Shown here: positions 36,715 through 45,817 of the stretch, in pieces
How positions within the stretch are numbered: the stretch's first letter is position 1
Layout: each line of letters starts with the position of its first letter
Assembly (NCBI GenBank): GCA_963824985.1
Contig: CAWGRQ010000018.1
Span: forward strand, 1-64,000
Length of the DNA: 64,000 nt
Direction of reading: 5' to 3'
Source of the DNA: JAFNAG01 sp963824985
GTDB taxonomy: Bacteria; Acidobacteriota; UBA6911
Program-made: the position numbers and the translations under genes
Notes under the pieces: model-generated
The model's input: the letters and a program-made list of their open reading frames with translations, nothing else
Databases searched by the model: none
What the model was told of the DNA's origin: nothing

Positions 36715-36780
36715 GATACGGAAAAACGCGGAGGAACGCGGATCGGCCCCGTGTTCTTCCGTGTCCCGATAAATGTTGCG
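36715..36780. repeat. Short inverted repeat with ACACGGAAGAACACGG-type arms
   Basis: ATACGGAAAAACGCGGAGGA on the left pairs with TTCTTCCGTGTCCCG on the right. The same kind of arms occur at 53925-53945 and 58709-58800. It lies between the selenoprotein gene and yajQ and may act as a transcription stop for both convergent genes. Confidence 0.5.
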
Positions 36781-36782
36781 GG

Positions 36783-37289
36783 CTATATGCTGCGGTAGTT
36801 GCCGAAGGTAAGCTCAACACCGTAGTCCTGCTCGCGCAGCAAAGCCATCACCTGTTGCAGATCATCCCGGGACGGCGACGAGACCCGGACCTGATCGCCC
36901 TGGATCTCGGACTGCACCTTCCTCATTTTTTGTTCCTTGATGAACTTCACGATTGCCCGCGCGGTGTCTGATGGAAGTCCCTGTTGCAGTTCAACCCCCT
37001 GGGTTACGGTACTGCCGCCCGCGGGGGTCACATTCCCGAGTCGGAGGTTCCGAACCGGGACTTTCCGCCGGACCATCTTCTGCTGGACAACCTCCCACAG
37101 GGCATTCAGTTTGAATTCATCAGGCGCGTGCAGCAACAACCGGTTGTCCGCCCGCTGGAAGTCGATGTTCACATCCAGGCCCTTGAAATCATAGCGCTGC
37201 TTGACCTCTTTCATCGCCTGATTCACTGCGTTGTCGACTTCCTGCAAATCGCAGCCGGTGGTAATGTCGAAAGATTGCGTTCCTGCCAA
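36783..37289 (-). CDS. yajQ: YajQ family nucleotide-binding protein
   Basis: A 168-residue cytoplasmic protein built of two ferredoxin-like repeats. The start MAGTQSFDITTGCDLQEVDN, the block VKQRYDFKGLDVNIDFQRAD and the end LREQDYGVELTFGNYRSI match the family closely. Members bind cyclic di-GMP or nucleotides and nucleic acids, with a regulatory role in some pathogens. The role in this organism is not known. The ATG at 37289 follows GGGAAGGAGATTCGGTTGGC. Confidence 0.9.
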   Translation of the reverse strand: MAGTQSFDITTGCDLQEVDNAVNQAMKEVKQRYDFKGLDVNIDFQRADNRLLLHAPDEFKLNALWEVVQQKMVRRKVPVRNLRLGNVTPAGGSTVTQGVELQQGLPSDTARAIVKFIKEQKMRKVQSEIQGDQVRVSSPSRDDLQQVMALLREQDYGVELTFGNYRSI

Positions 37290-37378
37290 CCGAATCTCCT
37301 TCCCGGGGGAATCGCAGCAGCCCCCCGATGCGTTTCCTCAGATCCCGCGGGCCCCAAAAGGGCTTCGGGATTCCTGGC

Positions 37379-40081
37379 TCACTTTTTCCCTTTTTGCAGA
37401 TCCTGCAAAATCACGCCCAGCTTCTTGATCTCCTCGCCATAAGCCGCCCAGTTCCCCTGGCGTTGGGCCTGCAGCGCGCGATCATAGGTTTCCGCGGCCT
37501 GGCGGGCGAGGCTGGTGACCCCCTCGGCGACCGGCGCTCGTGCCGGCACCGAAACAGCGGTTTCCTGAGGGGGTGCGCTTTCCTGGAAGATCTTTGCCAG
37601 CGAGGCGTCGAGGGTTTCCTCCATGGCAATTTTATTTTCATAGGCGACGATCACGCGTTTGAGCTCAGGGATTTTGCCGCTCTCCGCACGAAGATAGAGA
37701 GGCCGGACGTACAGCAGGGCTTCTTCAATCGGAATGACCAGCAGAGTTCCCTGAATCACCTGCGAGCCCCGTTGATCCCAGAGTGAGACCTGTCTGGAGA
37801 TTTCCGCATCCTGATTGATCCGGGCCACGATCTGTTTAGGTCCATAGATCAACTTTTGTTTGGGAAAGCGATACACGACGAGCTGACCGTAGCGATCGCC
37901 GTCGCTGCGTGCCACCATCCATGCCGAGAGGTTATCCTTGCGTCCGGGAGTGAACGGCAACATCAGGATGAATTCCTCCTGCGTCTCCTGAGGCAGCCGC
38001 ATGATGGTGTAATACGGCGACATCGCCTGCGTCGCGCCGCCCTGGGAAGCCAGCACCGGGATCTCCCAGAGATCTTCCTTGTTGTAGTAAATCTGGGGAT
38101 TGTTCATGTGATACACGGAATATACGTAGGTCTGAACCCGGAAAATATCCTCCGGATAGCGGATGTGAGCGAGCAGATCCGGCGGCATCGACGACAGCGG
38201 TTGGAAAGTGTCGGGAAAGATACGTTCGTACACCTTGATAAGTGGATCATCGGGATCGGCAACGTAGAGATTCACCGAGCCGTTGTAGGCATCCAGGACC
38301 AGCTTGACCGAGTTGCGCAGGTAATTACCGACATCGCCGGTCGGAGTAGAATAAGGGTAACGGTTGCTGCTGGTATAGGCATCCTGGATCCAGAATAACC
38401 GTCCTTCAGAGATCACCATGTACGGATCCTGGTCCAGAAGGAGAAATGGAACGAGTCGACTGAACCGCGTTTTCAGATCCCGGAAGTAGAGGAACCGGCT
38501 CTCCGGCTTCAGCATCGGAGATAGCACGATATTCGGATCCCGCATGTAGAAGGCAAACAGGAGCTTCCGGAAAAAGGACTGGATGGGGACTCCTCCCGTC
38601 CCCTGATAGCTCGCAAAGACGTTATCTTCGCCGGAGGGATAGTCAAACTCTCTGGCATCGGTTCCGACCACCACGTATCCGCGGGTGAGTTCTCCAAAAT
38701 AGATTTCGGGTCGCGTGATGGCGAAGGCGGGCTGGTCCGACTTCGGCGGGATGTCCTTGACCTCGAGGAGTGGAAGACCTTCAGTGGTCACCCGGTTGAC
38801 CGGCCCCAACGTAAGACCGTATCCGTGCGTATAGCTGAGGTGCTCATTGATCCAGTTCCGCTCGGGCAGGCTGGCGGAATCGAGTTCGCGGGCCGAAAGC
38901 ATCATTTGCTGCGGGCCGCCGTTCAACCGATAGCGGTCGTTGTCTACCGAGACGAAATCGTAATAGGTGCGAATCTCCTGGATCTGGCTGAAAGCATCGA
39001 GCAGCGGCTCGTGATCCCAAAGGCGGATGCTTCGGATCGTCGGCGCGTTGTTCTGGATATCCTGAGGGGTCAGGGCCTTGTCCCCGGACAGATTGCGTTC
39101 TTCGACCGCATCAAGATCGTACGCCCGCAAGGTGGCTTTGATGTTGTGCTCGATCTGCGGACTTTCCTTCGACAATTCGTTCGGAGCCACCACGAACTTC
39201 TGCAGCAGAGCCGGGTAGAGATTCCCCGCCAGAAAGACCAACAGGTACAGCCCGGCACCCACGAGTGCGGCCCGGTAACTGGAGGCAAACACGTTGTACA
39301 GCCAGAGCAGAGCGCCGAGCAGCGCGGTCACGGCCAGGATGTTCAGCACCGGCAGGCGGCCGTGCAGGTCGGCATAGCTGGCTCCCGTCATCAACTGGTG
39401 ATCCGAAAACAGGATTAAAAACCGGCCCAGATAGGCATGCGCGGAAAGAAAAAGGAACAGGATGGCAGCCAGAATCGAAAGGTGCGGCACGGCCTGACCG
39501 CGTTTGCCTTCGCGCGCCAGGCGCAGCGAAAACGACCCTTTGAAGTAGTAGAGCGCCCCGACGCCCGCCGCGGCCAGCAGACACAATGTAATGGCGAACC
39601 GCACCCCTTCTTCCAGGACGGGCAGCGTAAAGAAGTAGAAAGAAATGTCCCGGCCGAAAATGGGATCCGGAGTACCGAATCCGACCTGGTACCGCCAGCG
39701 CCAGACCGTCTCCCACTGGGCCGCACCCCGCGCGGCGATCAGAAAAGCAACTACCAGTGCCAGAAGCCCGATCGCTTTCTGCACCGTCCCGGGGTCGAAG
39801 GTATATGCCGTGATGCGCCCATCGGGAGTGGGAATCCCGATCTGGATCGATCCTGGACCTCGGTTTGCAAGTCCGAGATTGATGTAGAGGAACAGGAATG
39901 CCCCGGCCAGAATGGCAGTAAAAATCGCACTCTTGGCATAGAGGGCCGTCGTGAACAGGACGGTCTTTCCAAGTTCGCCGAACCAGAGCCAGTCGAAATA
40001 CATTTCGACAGCGAATGAAAACCCTCCGGCAAGGAGGAACAGCGCCAGCAACACTACGATCCACGTAACTCTTTTTCTCAT
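37379..40081 (-). CDS. UPF0182 family large membrane protein
   Basis: A 900-residue protein with seven to eight N-terminal transmembrane helices (for example TWIVVLLALFLLAGGFSFAV and LAVTALLGALLWLYNVFAS) and a large soluble domain from about residue 290. The soluble part has conserved blocks RAYDLDAVEERNLSGDKALT, RLWDHEPLLDAFSQIQEIRT-YYDFVSVDNDRY and WINEHLSYTHGYGLTLGPVN, typical of UPF0182 (COG1615). The C-terminal tail has Ala/Gln-rich helices (AAETYDRALQAQRQGNWAAY). Function is unknown. It ends 89 bases before yajQ on the same strand. Confidence 0.9.
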   Translation of the reverse strand: MRKRVTWIVVLLALFLLAGGFSFAVEMYFDWLWFGELGKTVLFTTALYAKSAIFTAILAGAFLFLYINLGLANRGPGSIQIGIPTPDGRITAYTFDPGTVQKAIGLLALVVAFLIAARGAAQWETVWRWRYQVGFGTPDPIFGRDISFYFFTLPVLEEGVRFAITLCLLAAAGVGALYYFKGSFSLRLAREGKRGQAVPHLSILAAILFLFLSAHAYLGRFLILFSDHQLMTGASYADLHGRLPVLNILAVTALLGALLWLYNVFASSYRAALVGAGLYLLVFLAGNLYPALLQKFVVAPNELSKESPQIEHNIKATLRAYDLDAVEERNLSGDKALTPQDIQNNAPTIRSIRLWDHEPLLDAFSQIQEIRTYYDFVSVDNDRYRLNGGPQQMMLSARELDSASLPERNWINEHLSYTHGYGLTLGPVNRVTTEGLPLLEVKDIPPKSDQPAFAITRPEIYFGELTRGYVVVGTDAREFDYPSGEDNVFASYQGTGGVPIQSFFRKLLFAFYMRDPNIVLSPMLKPESRFLYFRDLKTRFSRLVPFLLLDQDPYMVISEGRLFWIQDAYTSSNRYPYSTPTGDVGNYLRNSVKLVLDAYNGSVNLYVADPDDPLIKVYERIFPDTFQPLSSMPPDLLAHIRYPEDIFRVQTYVYSVYHMNNPQIYYNKEDLWEIPVLASQGGATQAMSPYYTIMRLPQETQEEFILMLPFTPGRKDNLSAWMVARSDGDRYGQLVVYRFPKQKLIYGPKQIVARINQDAEISRQVSLWDQRGSQVIQGTLLVIPIEEALLYVRPLYLRAESGKIPELKRVIVAYENKIAMEETLDASLAKIFQESAPPQETAVSVPARAPVAEGVTSLARQAAETYDRALQAQRQGNWAAYGEEIKKLGVILQDLQKGKK

Positions 40082-40194
40082 TGTCCCTTCTTTCGGCGAT
40101 AATGACAGGAATTATCAACCCATCATTATAGCAGCGAATTCCGACGAGCGTCAGCGAAATGCCGCGCAGGAGGCAATTGGAAGTGAGAGTCACT

Positions 40195-40258
40195 CCTGCG
40201 AAAAACAGAGCAAAAACGCCACGGATTTCACGGATTACACAGATCTTTTAGATATTTC
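40195..40258. repeat. ACGCCACGGATT-family repeat, half copy
   Basis: CAAAAACGCCACGGATTTCA followed by CGGATTACACAGATC repeats the arm seen at 22274-22300. AGAGTCACTCCTG just to the left is the inverse of AGGAGTGACTCT at 22456. It lies directly beside the larger terminal-inverted-repeat element. Confidence 0.6.
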
Positions 40259-40260
40259 CT

Positions 40261-40620
40261 AATTAGTTTCTGTTGCGAAACTCCGTTTTCGCCGCGCAGC
40301 ACCCCGCCCGGAGGGGCGCCGAACAATAGACGGGGGCGCAAACCCCCGGCAGGAAGTTACATATTGTCGAGCTGCGGCAGGGGCGAAAGATCTTTATCCG
40401 CAAATATATTTATCGCCCCTTAGGAGGGCTCCGCATCCATATCCGGCCCAGCCCCGGGCTTGCGCCCGGGGCCCCCAGTTACGGCTTGCGGAACTTATGG
40501 TTCCGCAAGCCGTAAGCGAAACAAGTAACCGCCCCGTTTTTTGGGGTGGTGGCATCTGTTATCTTTCCGCCCTTCCGGGGTGCGCCTGTCGTCCGAACCA
40601 GTTTTGCGACAGTAACTAAT
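40261..40620. mobile_element. MITE-like element 1 with terminal inverted repeats
   Basis: The left end ATTAGTTTCTGTTGCGAAAC matches the reverse complement of the right end TTTTGCGACAGTAACTAAT at about 18 of 21 positions. The 360-bp interior is non-coding and full of hairpins, such as GCCCCGGGC-TTGC-GCCCGGGGC. Blocks of the interior (ATCTTTCGCCCCTGC and CGGGGGC..GCCCCCGG) recur in element 2 at 43962-44239, in the opposite orientation. It fits a small non-autonomous transposon; no transposase with such ends lies in the window. Confidence 0.7.
40479..40515. repeat. 16-bp perfect hairpin inside MITE-like element 1
   Basis: The arms TTACGGCTTGCGGAAC and GTTCCGCAAGCCGTAA pair perfectly around the loop TTATG. 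No run of T follows, so it is probably not an intrinsic terminator. Confidence 0.85.
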
Positions 40621-40731
40621 CTTGAACTGGGGTCGCCGGTCGAGATGATGAGTGCTGGGCGATAGCGGGGGCAGCCGGTTGAGGTTATCGAATCAACCAA
40701 TTTCGGCCGGTCTGTGGTATTGTAGCTCCCC

Positions 40732-41223
40732 ATGGGAGAGAATCCGGGCACTGCAGTTATTGAGAAAATGGTCCTGATCCAGGCTTCGCCAGCGGTGATC
40801 TACCGTGCCCTCACAGAAGCCCGGGAGATCGCGAACTGGTTTTGCGACCGGGCCACCTCCGATCCGCGGGTCGGCGGCGAACTAAAGGCGTATTGGCGCC
40901 TGGGCAGTGGAGGCGAAGCGCAGCGGGGCCGGGCCGTATTTACAAGGCTCATCCCGGAAACGCTGGTGGAATTGCACTGGGAGGACGAGGGGGCGGGCAA
41001 GGCGCAGGATGGCCAGCAACACATCATCAGCTATTCCATTCGTCTCAAGCGGGGTACCAGCGAAGTCCGTGTCCGGGATGAGGGTCCGGACCTCACCGAC
41101 GCGGACACTCAGGAGATACTGGATCAGGGGTGGATCGGCATCCTGCGTGACCTGAAGGAACATTGTGAAACCAAGCAGCGTTCCGTTCGCCGCCGCTCCA
41201 CAAGAGACGCCCTGGCCCAATAA
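40732..41223 (+). CDS. SRPBCC (AHSA1-like) domain protein
   Basis: A 163-residue protein with the START-like ligand-binding fold. EKMVLIQASPAVIYRALTEA, REIANWFCDRATSDPRVGGE and LVELHWEDEGAGKAQDG followed by a long C-terminal helix (LDQGWIGILRDLKEHCET) are typical of the activator-of-Hsp90-ATPase-like family. Members bind small hydrophobic ligands or act in stress responses; no ligand can be named. The frame ends four bases before the hopene cyclase gene end on the other strand, so the two converge. Confidence 0.8.
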   Translation: MGENPGTAVIEKMVLIQASPAVIYRALTEAREIANWFCDRATSDPRVGGELKAYWRLGSGGEAQRGRAVFTRLIPETLVELHWEDEGAGKAQDGQQHIISYSIRLKRGTSEVRVRDEGPDLTDADTQEILDQGWIGILRDLKEHCETKQRSVRRRSTRDALAQ

Positions 41224-43386
41224 TCATGGACGCGAGCCGAGCAGGAAGCGCCGATATTGCCCTAATGCCATGAGCGGCCAGTAGTGGCGGTAGTAATGGT
41301 ATTTGAGATAAAAGACGCGCGGGAATCCGGTTCCGGTCCACTCGTCTTCCGGCCAGGTTCCATCGGGAGTCATGCGGTCGAACAGATACCCGATGCCGCG
41401 CCGTACGCTATCACTTCCACCTTCACCCGCCGCCATCAACCCGATCAATGCCCAGGATGTCTGCGAAGGAGTGGACGGTCCCTTGCCTTTCCGGTGCGGA
41501 TCATCGTAGGTGTCGCAGCGCTCTCCCCAGCCGCCATCCTCGAGATGAACCGACTGCAGCCAATCCACCGCCTTTCTGACATAGGGCAGGGACATATCCT
41601 CACCGATGAGGCCGAGCCCGCGCAGCACCTGAGGCGTGCCGTAAAGGTAATTCACGCCCCAGCGGCCGAACCAGCTGCCATCGCGGCACTGGTCTTTTTT
41701 GAGAAAATCAATGGCCCGCCTGACCACCGGATGCTGCGGATTGTAATGATCCGGGGAAATGGTGGCCAGCATTTCCAGGGTGCGCCCGGTGATGTCGGCC
41801 GTAGTAGGATCGATCATGGCGTTATGGTCGGCAAACGGCACCTTGGTGAGAAACGCCTTGTCGTTGTCCCGATCGAAACTCGCCCAGCCGCCATCCATGT
41901 TTTGCATCCCGCGAACCCAAATCAAGCCCCGGGCGATGGCGTCATCAATCGCCTGGACCTGCCCGGCACGCGCAGCCCATCGTAGAGCCATCATGACCAT
42001 GATGGTGTCGTCCACGTCAGGATAGAATTCATTGGCAAACTCAAAATACCAGCCCCCGGGAGGCGCCGGGTTTTTGATGTGCCAGTCGCCTGGTCGCTTG
42101 ACTTCCTTAGAAAGCAGCCACTCCACCGCTTTGCGGATGAAGTCGTTCTCAGGTCCAACTCCAGCCTGGAGCAACGCGTAGGCAGAGATTGCCGTGTCCC
42201 AGACCGGAGAATGGCACGGTTGAATCCGGACGGAATCATCAGCCGGGTCGTAGATTTCGAGGGCATCCAGTTCCCGCAAGCCCTCTGCAATCAGGGGATG
42301 ATCGTCGGCATAGCCGAGAACCCTGAGGGCCATGACGCTGTTGAGCATGGCCGGCAGGATGGCCCCCAATCCGCCGGAGGCCTCGAAGCGCTCGGTCATC
42401 CATTTTTCCGCCTTCTTCACGGCGGCGCGGCGCGCAGTCTTGAGGGGGAATCGCTCCGCGATTTTGAGCGCCTTGTCGGTAAGCAGGAAAAACCGGGTCC
42501 AGGAGATCCGCTCCTTGGCGCGAGGCATGCTCAGGTCGGCGTGCTCCCGCCCGCCGACGAACAGTTCGTCGACATGGCATTCGGGGGGAAGCAGACAGAC
42601 CGGTTTCAGCGCGTAGATAACCGACAAGGCGACGAAAATCGCGCGCGACCACGAGGACATCTCGTATATGTTGATCGGCGCGATTGCGGGGATGAACATC
42701 ATCTCCGGAGGTATGGCCGGGACATGTTCCCAGTCGTACTGATCAAACCAGGCCAGATGGAACTTGGTATAGGTATTTGCCTTCGTGACTCCGCCGAGCC
42801 GGAGAATCGCATCTCGAGAGCGCTTCATGCCGGGGTCGTCAGCCGGGATACCCGCTATTTTCAACGCAAAGTAACTCAGGACAGAAACCGAAATTTCCAC
42901 CGGCCCACCGGCATAGATCGGCCAGCCCCCTTCTGGAAGCATCGCCTCGCGAATTACCTTGGCGTATTGGGAAATTCTGGGGTCATCGCGACGGCCGAAG
43001 AAGGTTCGGAACAGGATGAAGTAGCTCTCGAGGGTGGTGTCCGACTCCAATTCGGCCACCCAATATCCTTCCGGATGCTGGCGATCCATAAGCCACTTGC
43101 GGCTTGCCGTAATCGCCGCCTCGATCGGTTCGATCGGCGCCGACTGCGCGGGGGACGGTACCGAGACCTCGGGATGAGTCGCGGATGAACCCGGGGGAAA
43201 TGGCGCGGGCAATCCCGCAGCACCATCGCCGGCAATGCTCATGGCTACCGGCCAGAGAATGCCTTTCCCCCCTGAAATCACATCCTGCAGGCGCTCGCGC
43301 CATGCCCGCCCGGCAGCGCCACCCGCAGGGAGCCCTTCAGGATTAAAATGAACAGGATTTTCAGGCGGCATGTTCTTCTTTTTCAT
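41224..43386 (-). CDS. shc: Squalene-hopene cyclase
   Basis: This enzyme folds squalene into hopene for hopanoid lipids and works at the inner membrane face. The catalytic DxDD motif is Asp457-Val-Asp-Asp460 in NEFYPDVDDTIMV. QW repeats are many, for example GLIWVRGMQNMDGGWASFDR, CRDGSWFGRWGVNYLYGTPQ and VHLEDGGWGERCDTYDDP. The 720-residue chain is about 90 longer than usual at the N-terminus, where residues 1-90 are Pro/Ala-rich and not conserved (conserved sequence begins near PIEAAITASRKWLMDRQ). No squalene synthase genes lie beside it. Confidence 0.92.
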   Translation of the reverse strand: MKKKNMPPENPVHFNPEGLPAGGAAGRAWRERLQDVISGGKGILWPVAMSIAGDGAAGLPAPFPPGSSATHPEVSVPSPAQSAPIEPIEAAITASRKWLMDRQHPEGYWVAELESDTTLESYFILFRTFFGRRDDPRISQYAKVIREAMLPEGGWPIYAGGPVEISVSVLSYFALKIAGIPADDPGMKRSRDAILRLGGVTKANTYTKFHLAWFDQYDWEHVPAIPPEMMFIPAIAPINIYEMSSWSRAIFVALSVIYALKPVCLLPPECHVDELFVGGREHADLSMPRAKERISWTRFFLLTDKALKIAERFPLKTARRAAVKKAEKWMTERFEASGGLGAILPAMLNSVMALRVLGYADDHPLIAEGLRELDALEIYDPADDSVRIQPCHSPVWDTAISAYALLQAGVGPENDFIRKAVEWLLSKEVKRPGDWHIKNPAPPGGWYFEFANEFYPDVDDTIMVMMALRWAARAGQVQAIDDAIARGLIWVRGMQNMDGGWASFDRDNDKAFLTKVPFADHNAMIDPTTADITGRTLEMLATISPDHYNPQHPVVRRAIDFLKKDQCRDGSWFGRWGVNYLYGTPQVLRGLGLIGEDMSLPYVRKAVDWLQSVHLEDGGWGERCDTYDDPHRKGKGPSTPSQTSWALIGLMAAGEGGSDSVRRGIGYLFDRMTPDGTWPEDEWTGTGFPRVFYLKYHYYRHYWPLMALGQYRRFLLGSRP

Positions 43387-43440
43387 CCGTAATCGCCCCG
43401 TGGCTGAATTCTGTTCTGAACCCGGAACCGGCAGATTCGC

Positions 43441-43926
43441 TTAACCGGGCCCAGGGAGAAGCTGATCTGAAGCTACCGCGACGGCAATTTCGATCCCCTG
43501 CCGGACGCTCTGGGTCACGACGCAGTAGTCCTCGAACAGTTCCAGGCAACGCTGGATCTTGGCCGAGTCGGCCGCATCGAACCGGGGGGCGATCTCCACT
43601 TTGATTTTGCCGATGCGCAGGCGCCCTTTTTCATTGCGCGCGTACCAGACCCTGACCGTCGTATGGATATCCTGGATCGGGGCGCGCACCTTCCGTGCGC
43701 TGAACAGCAGGCTCGCGCTCAGGCAATTGCCGACCGCAGCCGCAAGCAAACGTGACGCATTTGGAGCCGTATCATGCCCCACGGGCGGCGGTTCATCCAG
43801 CATCAAATCCGGATACTGCGCCTTGTCAAACTTGACTCGGAATTCATAATCGTGAATCTGGTCAATGGTAATTGCAAAATGTTCCGATTCAGACTCAGTC
43901 CTGGCTGCGGGCTTATCCTGTTCCAT
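43441..43926 (-). CDS. OsmC family protein
   Basis: A 161-residue protein of the OsmC/Ohr fold. The two redox cysteines are Cys68 in AAAVGNCLSASLLF and the Cys in LFEDYCVVTQSVRQG. Members reduce organic peroxides, but many OsmC-like proteins have other or unknown roles. The start is ATG at 43926; MITE-like element 2 begins 36 bases further upstream. It ends 54 bases before the cyclase gene on the same strand. Confidence 0.8.
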   Translation of the reverse strand: MEQDKPAARTESESEHFAITIDQIHDYEFRVKFDKAQYPDLMLDEPPPVGHDTAPNASRLLAAAVGNCLSASLLFSARKVRAPIQDIHTTVRVWYARNEKGRLRIGKIKVEIAPRFDAADSAKIQRCLELFEDYCVVTQSVRQGIEIAVAVASDQLLPGPG

Positions 43927-43961
43927 ATTGCTAACCTCTCTGACCCAGCATTGATGTCGCC

Positions 43962-44239
43962 ACTAGTTGGTTTCTGTCGCGAAACTCGCTCCAGGCCCCG
44001 CAGGGGCGCCAAGAGAGTATCCCCGGGCAAGCGAAGCGCAGCCCGGGGTTAGGCCGAAAGTCATCGCGAGCCCCGGAGGGGCGACAGATAATGCTTGCGA
44101 TAAAAGATCTTTCGCCCCTGCCGGCGCTCGACAATATACAACTTCCTACCGGGGGCTTGCGCCCCCGGCTACTATCCGTCGCCCCTCCAGGGCTGGGTGC
44201 CGCGCGGCAAAAATGGCGTTTCGCGACAGAAACTAGTTA
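43962..44239. mobile_element. MITE-like element 2 with terminal inverted repeats
   Basis: The ends ACTAGTTGGTTTCTGTCGCG and GTTTCGCGACAGAAACTAGT are inverted repeats that share TTTCTGTCGCGAAAC exactly. The 278-bp interior is non-coding and contains a strong GGGGGC..GCCCCC hairpin. Interior blocks match element 1 (40261-40620) on the opposite strand. Two related copies 3.7 kb apart with conserved ends indicate past movement. Confidence 0.75.
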
Positions 44240-44357
44240 GCCTGCGGGTCGCCGCAGGCATGCCCTCACAAACTTCCTGCCAACTTTGCCAGCTATTATG
44301 GTACTTTTATTTTGGTTTGCAGCAAGTGTTTATGAACAGAAACCTGGAGGGAACATT

Positions 44358-45059
44358 ATGAAGCATATGACGATGCTCGGGCTGGTTTTTGTTTTCGTTT
44401 CTTCCGCATTCACGGCGCGCGGCCAGAGCAAGACCGAGGTCGAGGACCGGGTGGTCAGCGCCGCGGTGGTGCTGAAAGAAATCATGGGTACGCCGGACAA
44501 GGCCATTCCACAGGATTTGCTGGACAGGTGTCAGTGCGTGGTCGTCGTTCCTTCCATGAAGAAGGGAGCGTTCTTTTTTGGCGGGAATTACGGCAAGGGG
44601 ATTGTTTCCTGCAGAACCGAAAGCGGAGCCGGTCCGTGGAGCGCTCCATCGATGGTACTGATGGGGGGCGGAAGTTTCGGGCTGCAGATCGGCGTCCAGG
44701 CGACCGATCTGGTCCTGGTGGTCATGAATCTGCGGGGCATCGAGAGCCTGCTGGACACCAAATTCACGTTGGGCGGTGATGCTTCGGCCGCGGCGGGTCC
44801 GGTAGGGAGAAGCACAGCCGCCAAAACCGATGCCTTGATGACCGCCAAGATCCTGGCATATTCGCGATCAAAGGGGATGTTCGCGGGGCTGAGCCTGAAC
44901 GGCGAGGTGGTTCGGGCCGATCAGGACGCCAATTTTGTCCTGTACAAAAAGCAGCTGACCCCTCGCGAAATCCTGTTCCATCGCATGGCGGATATGCCCA
45001 GCGACGTAAAGATTTTGACGGATCAGCTGACCAAGATCAGCCCGAAGCAGCTGAAATAG
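44358..45059 (+). CDS. SYLF-domain lipid-binding protein, exported
   Basis: A 233-residue protein with a signal peptide (MTMLGLVFVFVSSAFTARG). The rest is the SYLF/Ysc84 domain: DRCQCVVVVPSMKKGAFFFG, GNYGKGIVSCRTESGAGPWS, APSMVLMGGGSFGLQIGVQA and KGMFAGLSLNGEVVRADQDA. Such domains bind phosphoinositide-like lipids in eukaryotes; bacterial members are envelope proteins of unclear role. The ATG at 44358 follows CTGGAGGGAACATT. The longer frame from 44286 starts outside the ribosome site. Confidence 0.85.
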   Translation: MKHMTMLGLVFVFVSSAFTARGQSKTEVEDRVVSAAVVLKEIMGTPDKAIPQDLLDRCQCVVVVPSMKKGAFFFGGNYGKGIVSCRTESGAGPWSAPSMVLMGGGSFGLQIGVQATDLVLVVMNLRGIESLLDTKFTLGGDASAAAGPVGRSTAAKTDALMTAKILAYSRSKGMFAGLSLNGEVVRADQDANFVLYKKQLTPREILFHRMADMPSDVKILTDQLTKISPKQLK

Positions 45060-45189
45060 GCGGGCCAGGGTGCGCCCCGAATTATCAGAATCGCATCGGG
45101 GGCGCTATCGGATTGACTCCACCGCCGGGATTTGTTAGTTTTAACCGCCGTCGAGGAACCCGTTCCCGGCGGCATGATGTTGCCCTTGC

Positions 45190-45264
<75 letters not shown>

Positions 45265-45330
45265 TTTTTTTCAACAACTTACAGCTCCATAAAACTTGAC
45301 ACGCGATCAATCGATATTCGCCCCTCCCTG

Positions 45331-45817
45331 TCACTTGGATGGCGGATCCTTTTGGCGGGTCGCCTTCACGCCATGAACAATGGCCATGCCGACCAGGCAG
45401 ATAACTCCCACCACGATCCACTTCGGCGGCAAGTGGAGAAAGTGTGCGCCCATGGCCAGGCCGACGATCAATATGATGTATCCAACTTTGTGCCCGAGCA
45501 TTGCGGCGATGTGAAGGGTGGCTTCCTCGATGCCGATCACGGGGATTTCCAATATTTCCTTGGCCGCATCCAGCGCAGGATCGGCGAAACAGGCCAGCGG
45601 GATGGCATCGTATCGCTCGGCGTTGGCTTTGCGCATGAGTTCCAGGATTCCGGGGCCGGCGAGGACTCCGTCATAGGCGGATTCAATGGATACCGGCCCG
45701 TGCGCCGGGTTTTCCACCGTCACGACCGTTTCCGGCCGCTTGATCCGTTCGAGCTCGCGACGGATATGTTCGGTAATTATGATGATAGGTATTTGGATTG
45801 ATGACAGATATCCGCAT
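45331..45817 (-). pseudogene. Hydantoin/Asp-Glu racemase N-terminal part joined to a membrane tail (frameshifted)
   Basis: The ATG at 45817 overlaps the stop of the hydantoinase gene and gives MRISVINPNT. One extra base near 45783 shifts the frame. The other frame continues IIITEHIRRELERIKRPETV, SIESAYDGVLAGPGILELM and YDAIPLACFADPALDAAKEI with the first catalytic Cys. Instead of the remaining half of the racemase (SVVT... and the second Cys), after LGHKV (about 45483) the chain runs into two hydrophobic helices (GYIILIVGLAMGAHFLH and WIVVGVICLVGMAIVHGV), resembling the end of a TerC-like membrane protein. It cannot racemise hydantoins as it stands. A deletion join or misassembly is likely. 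Confidence 0.65.
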
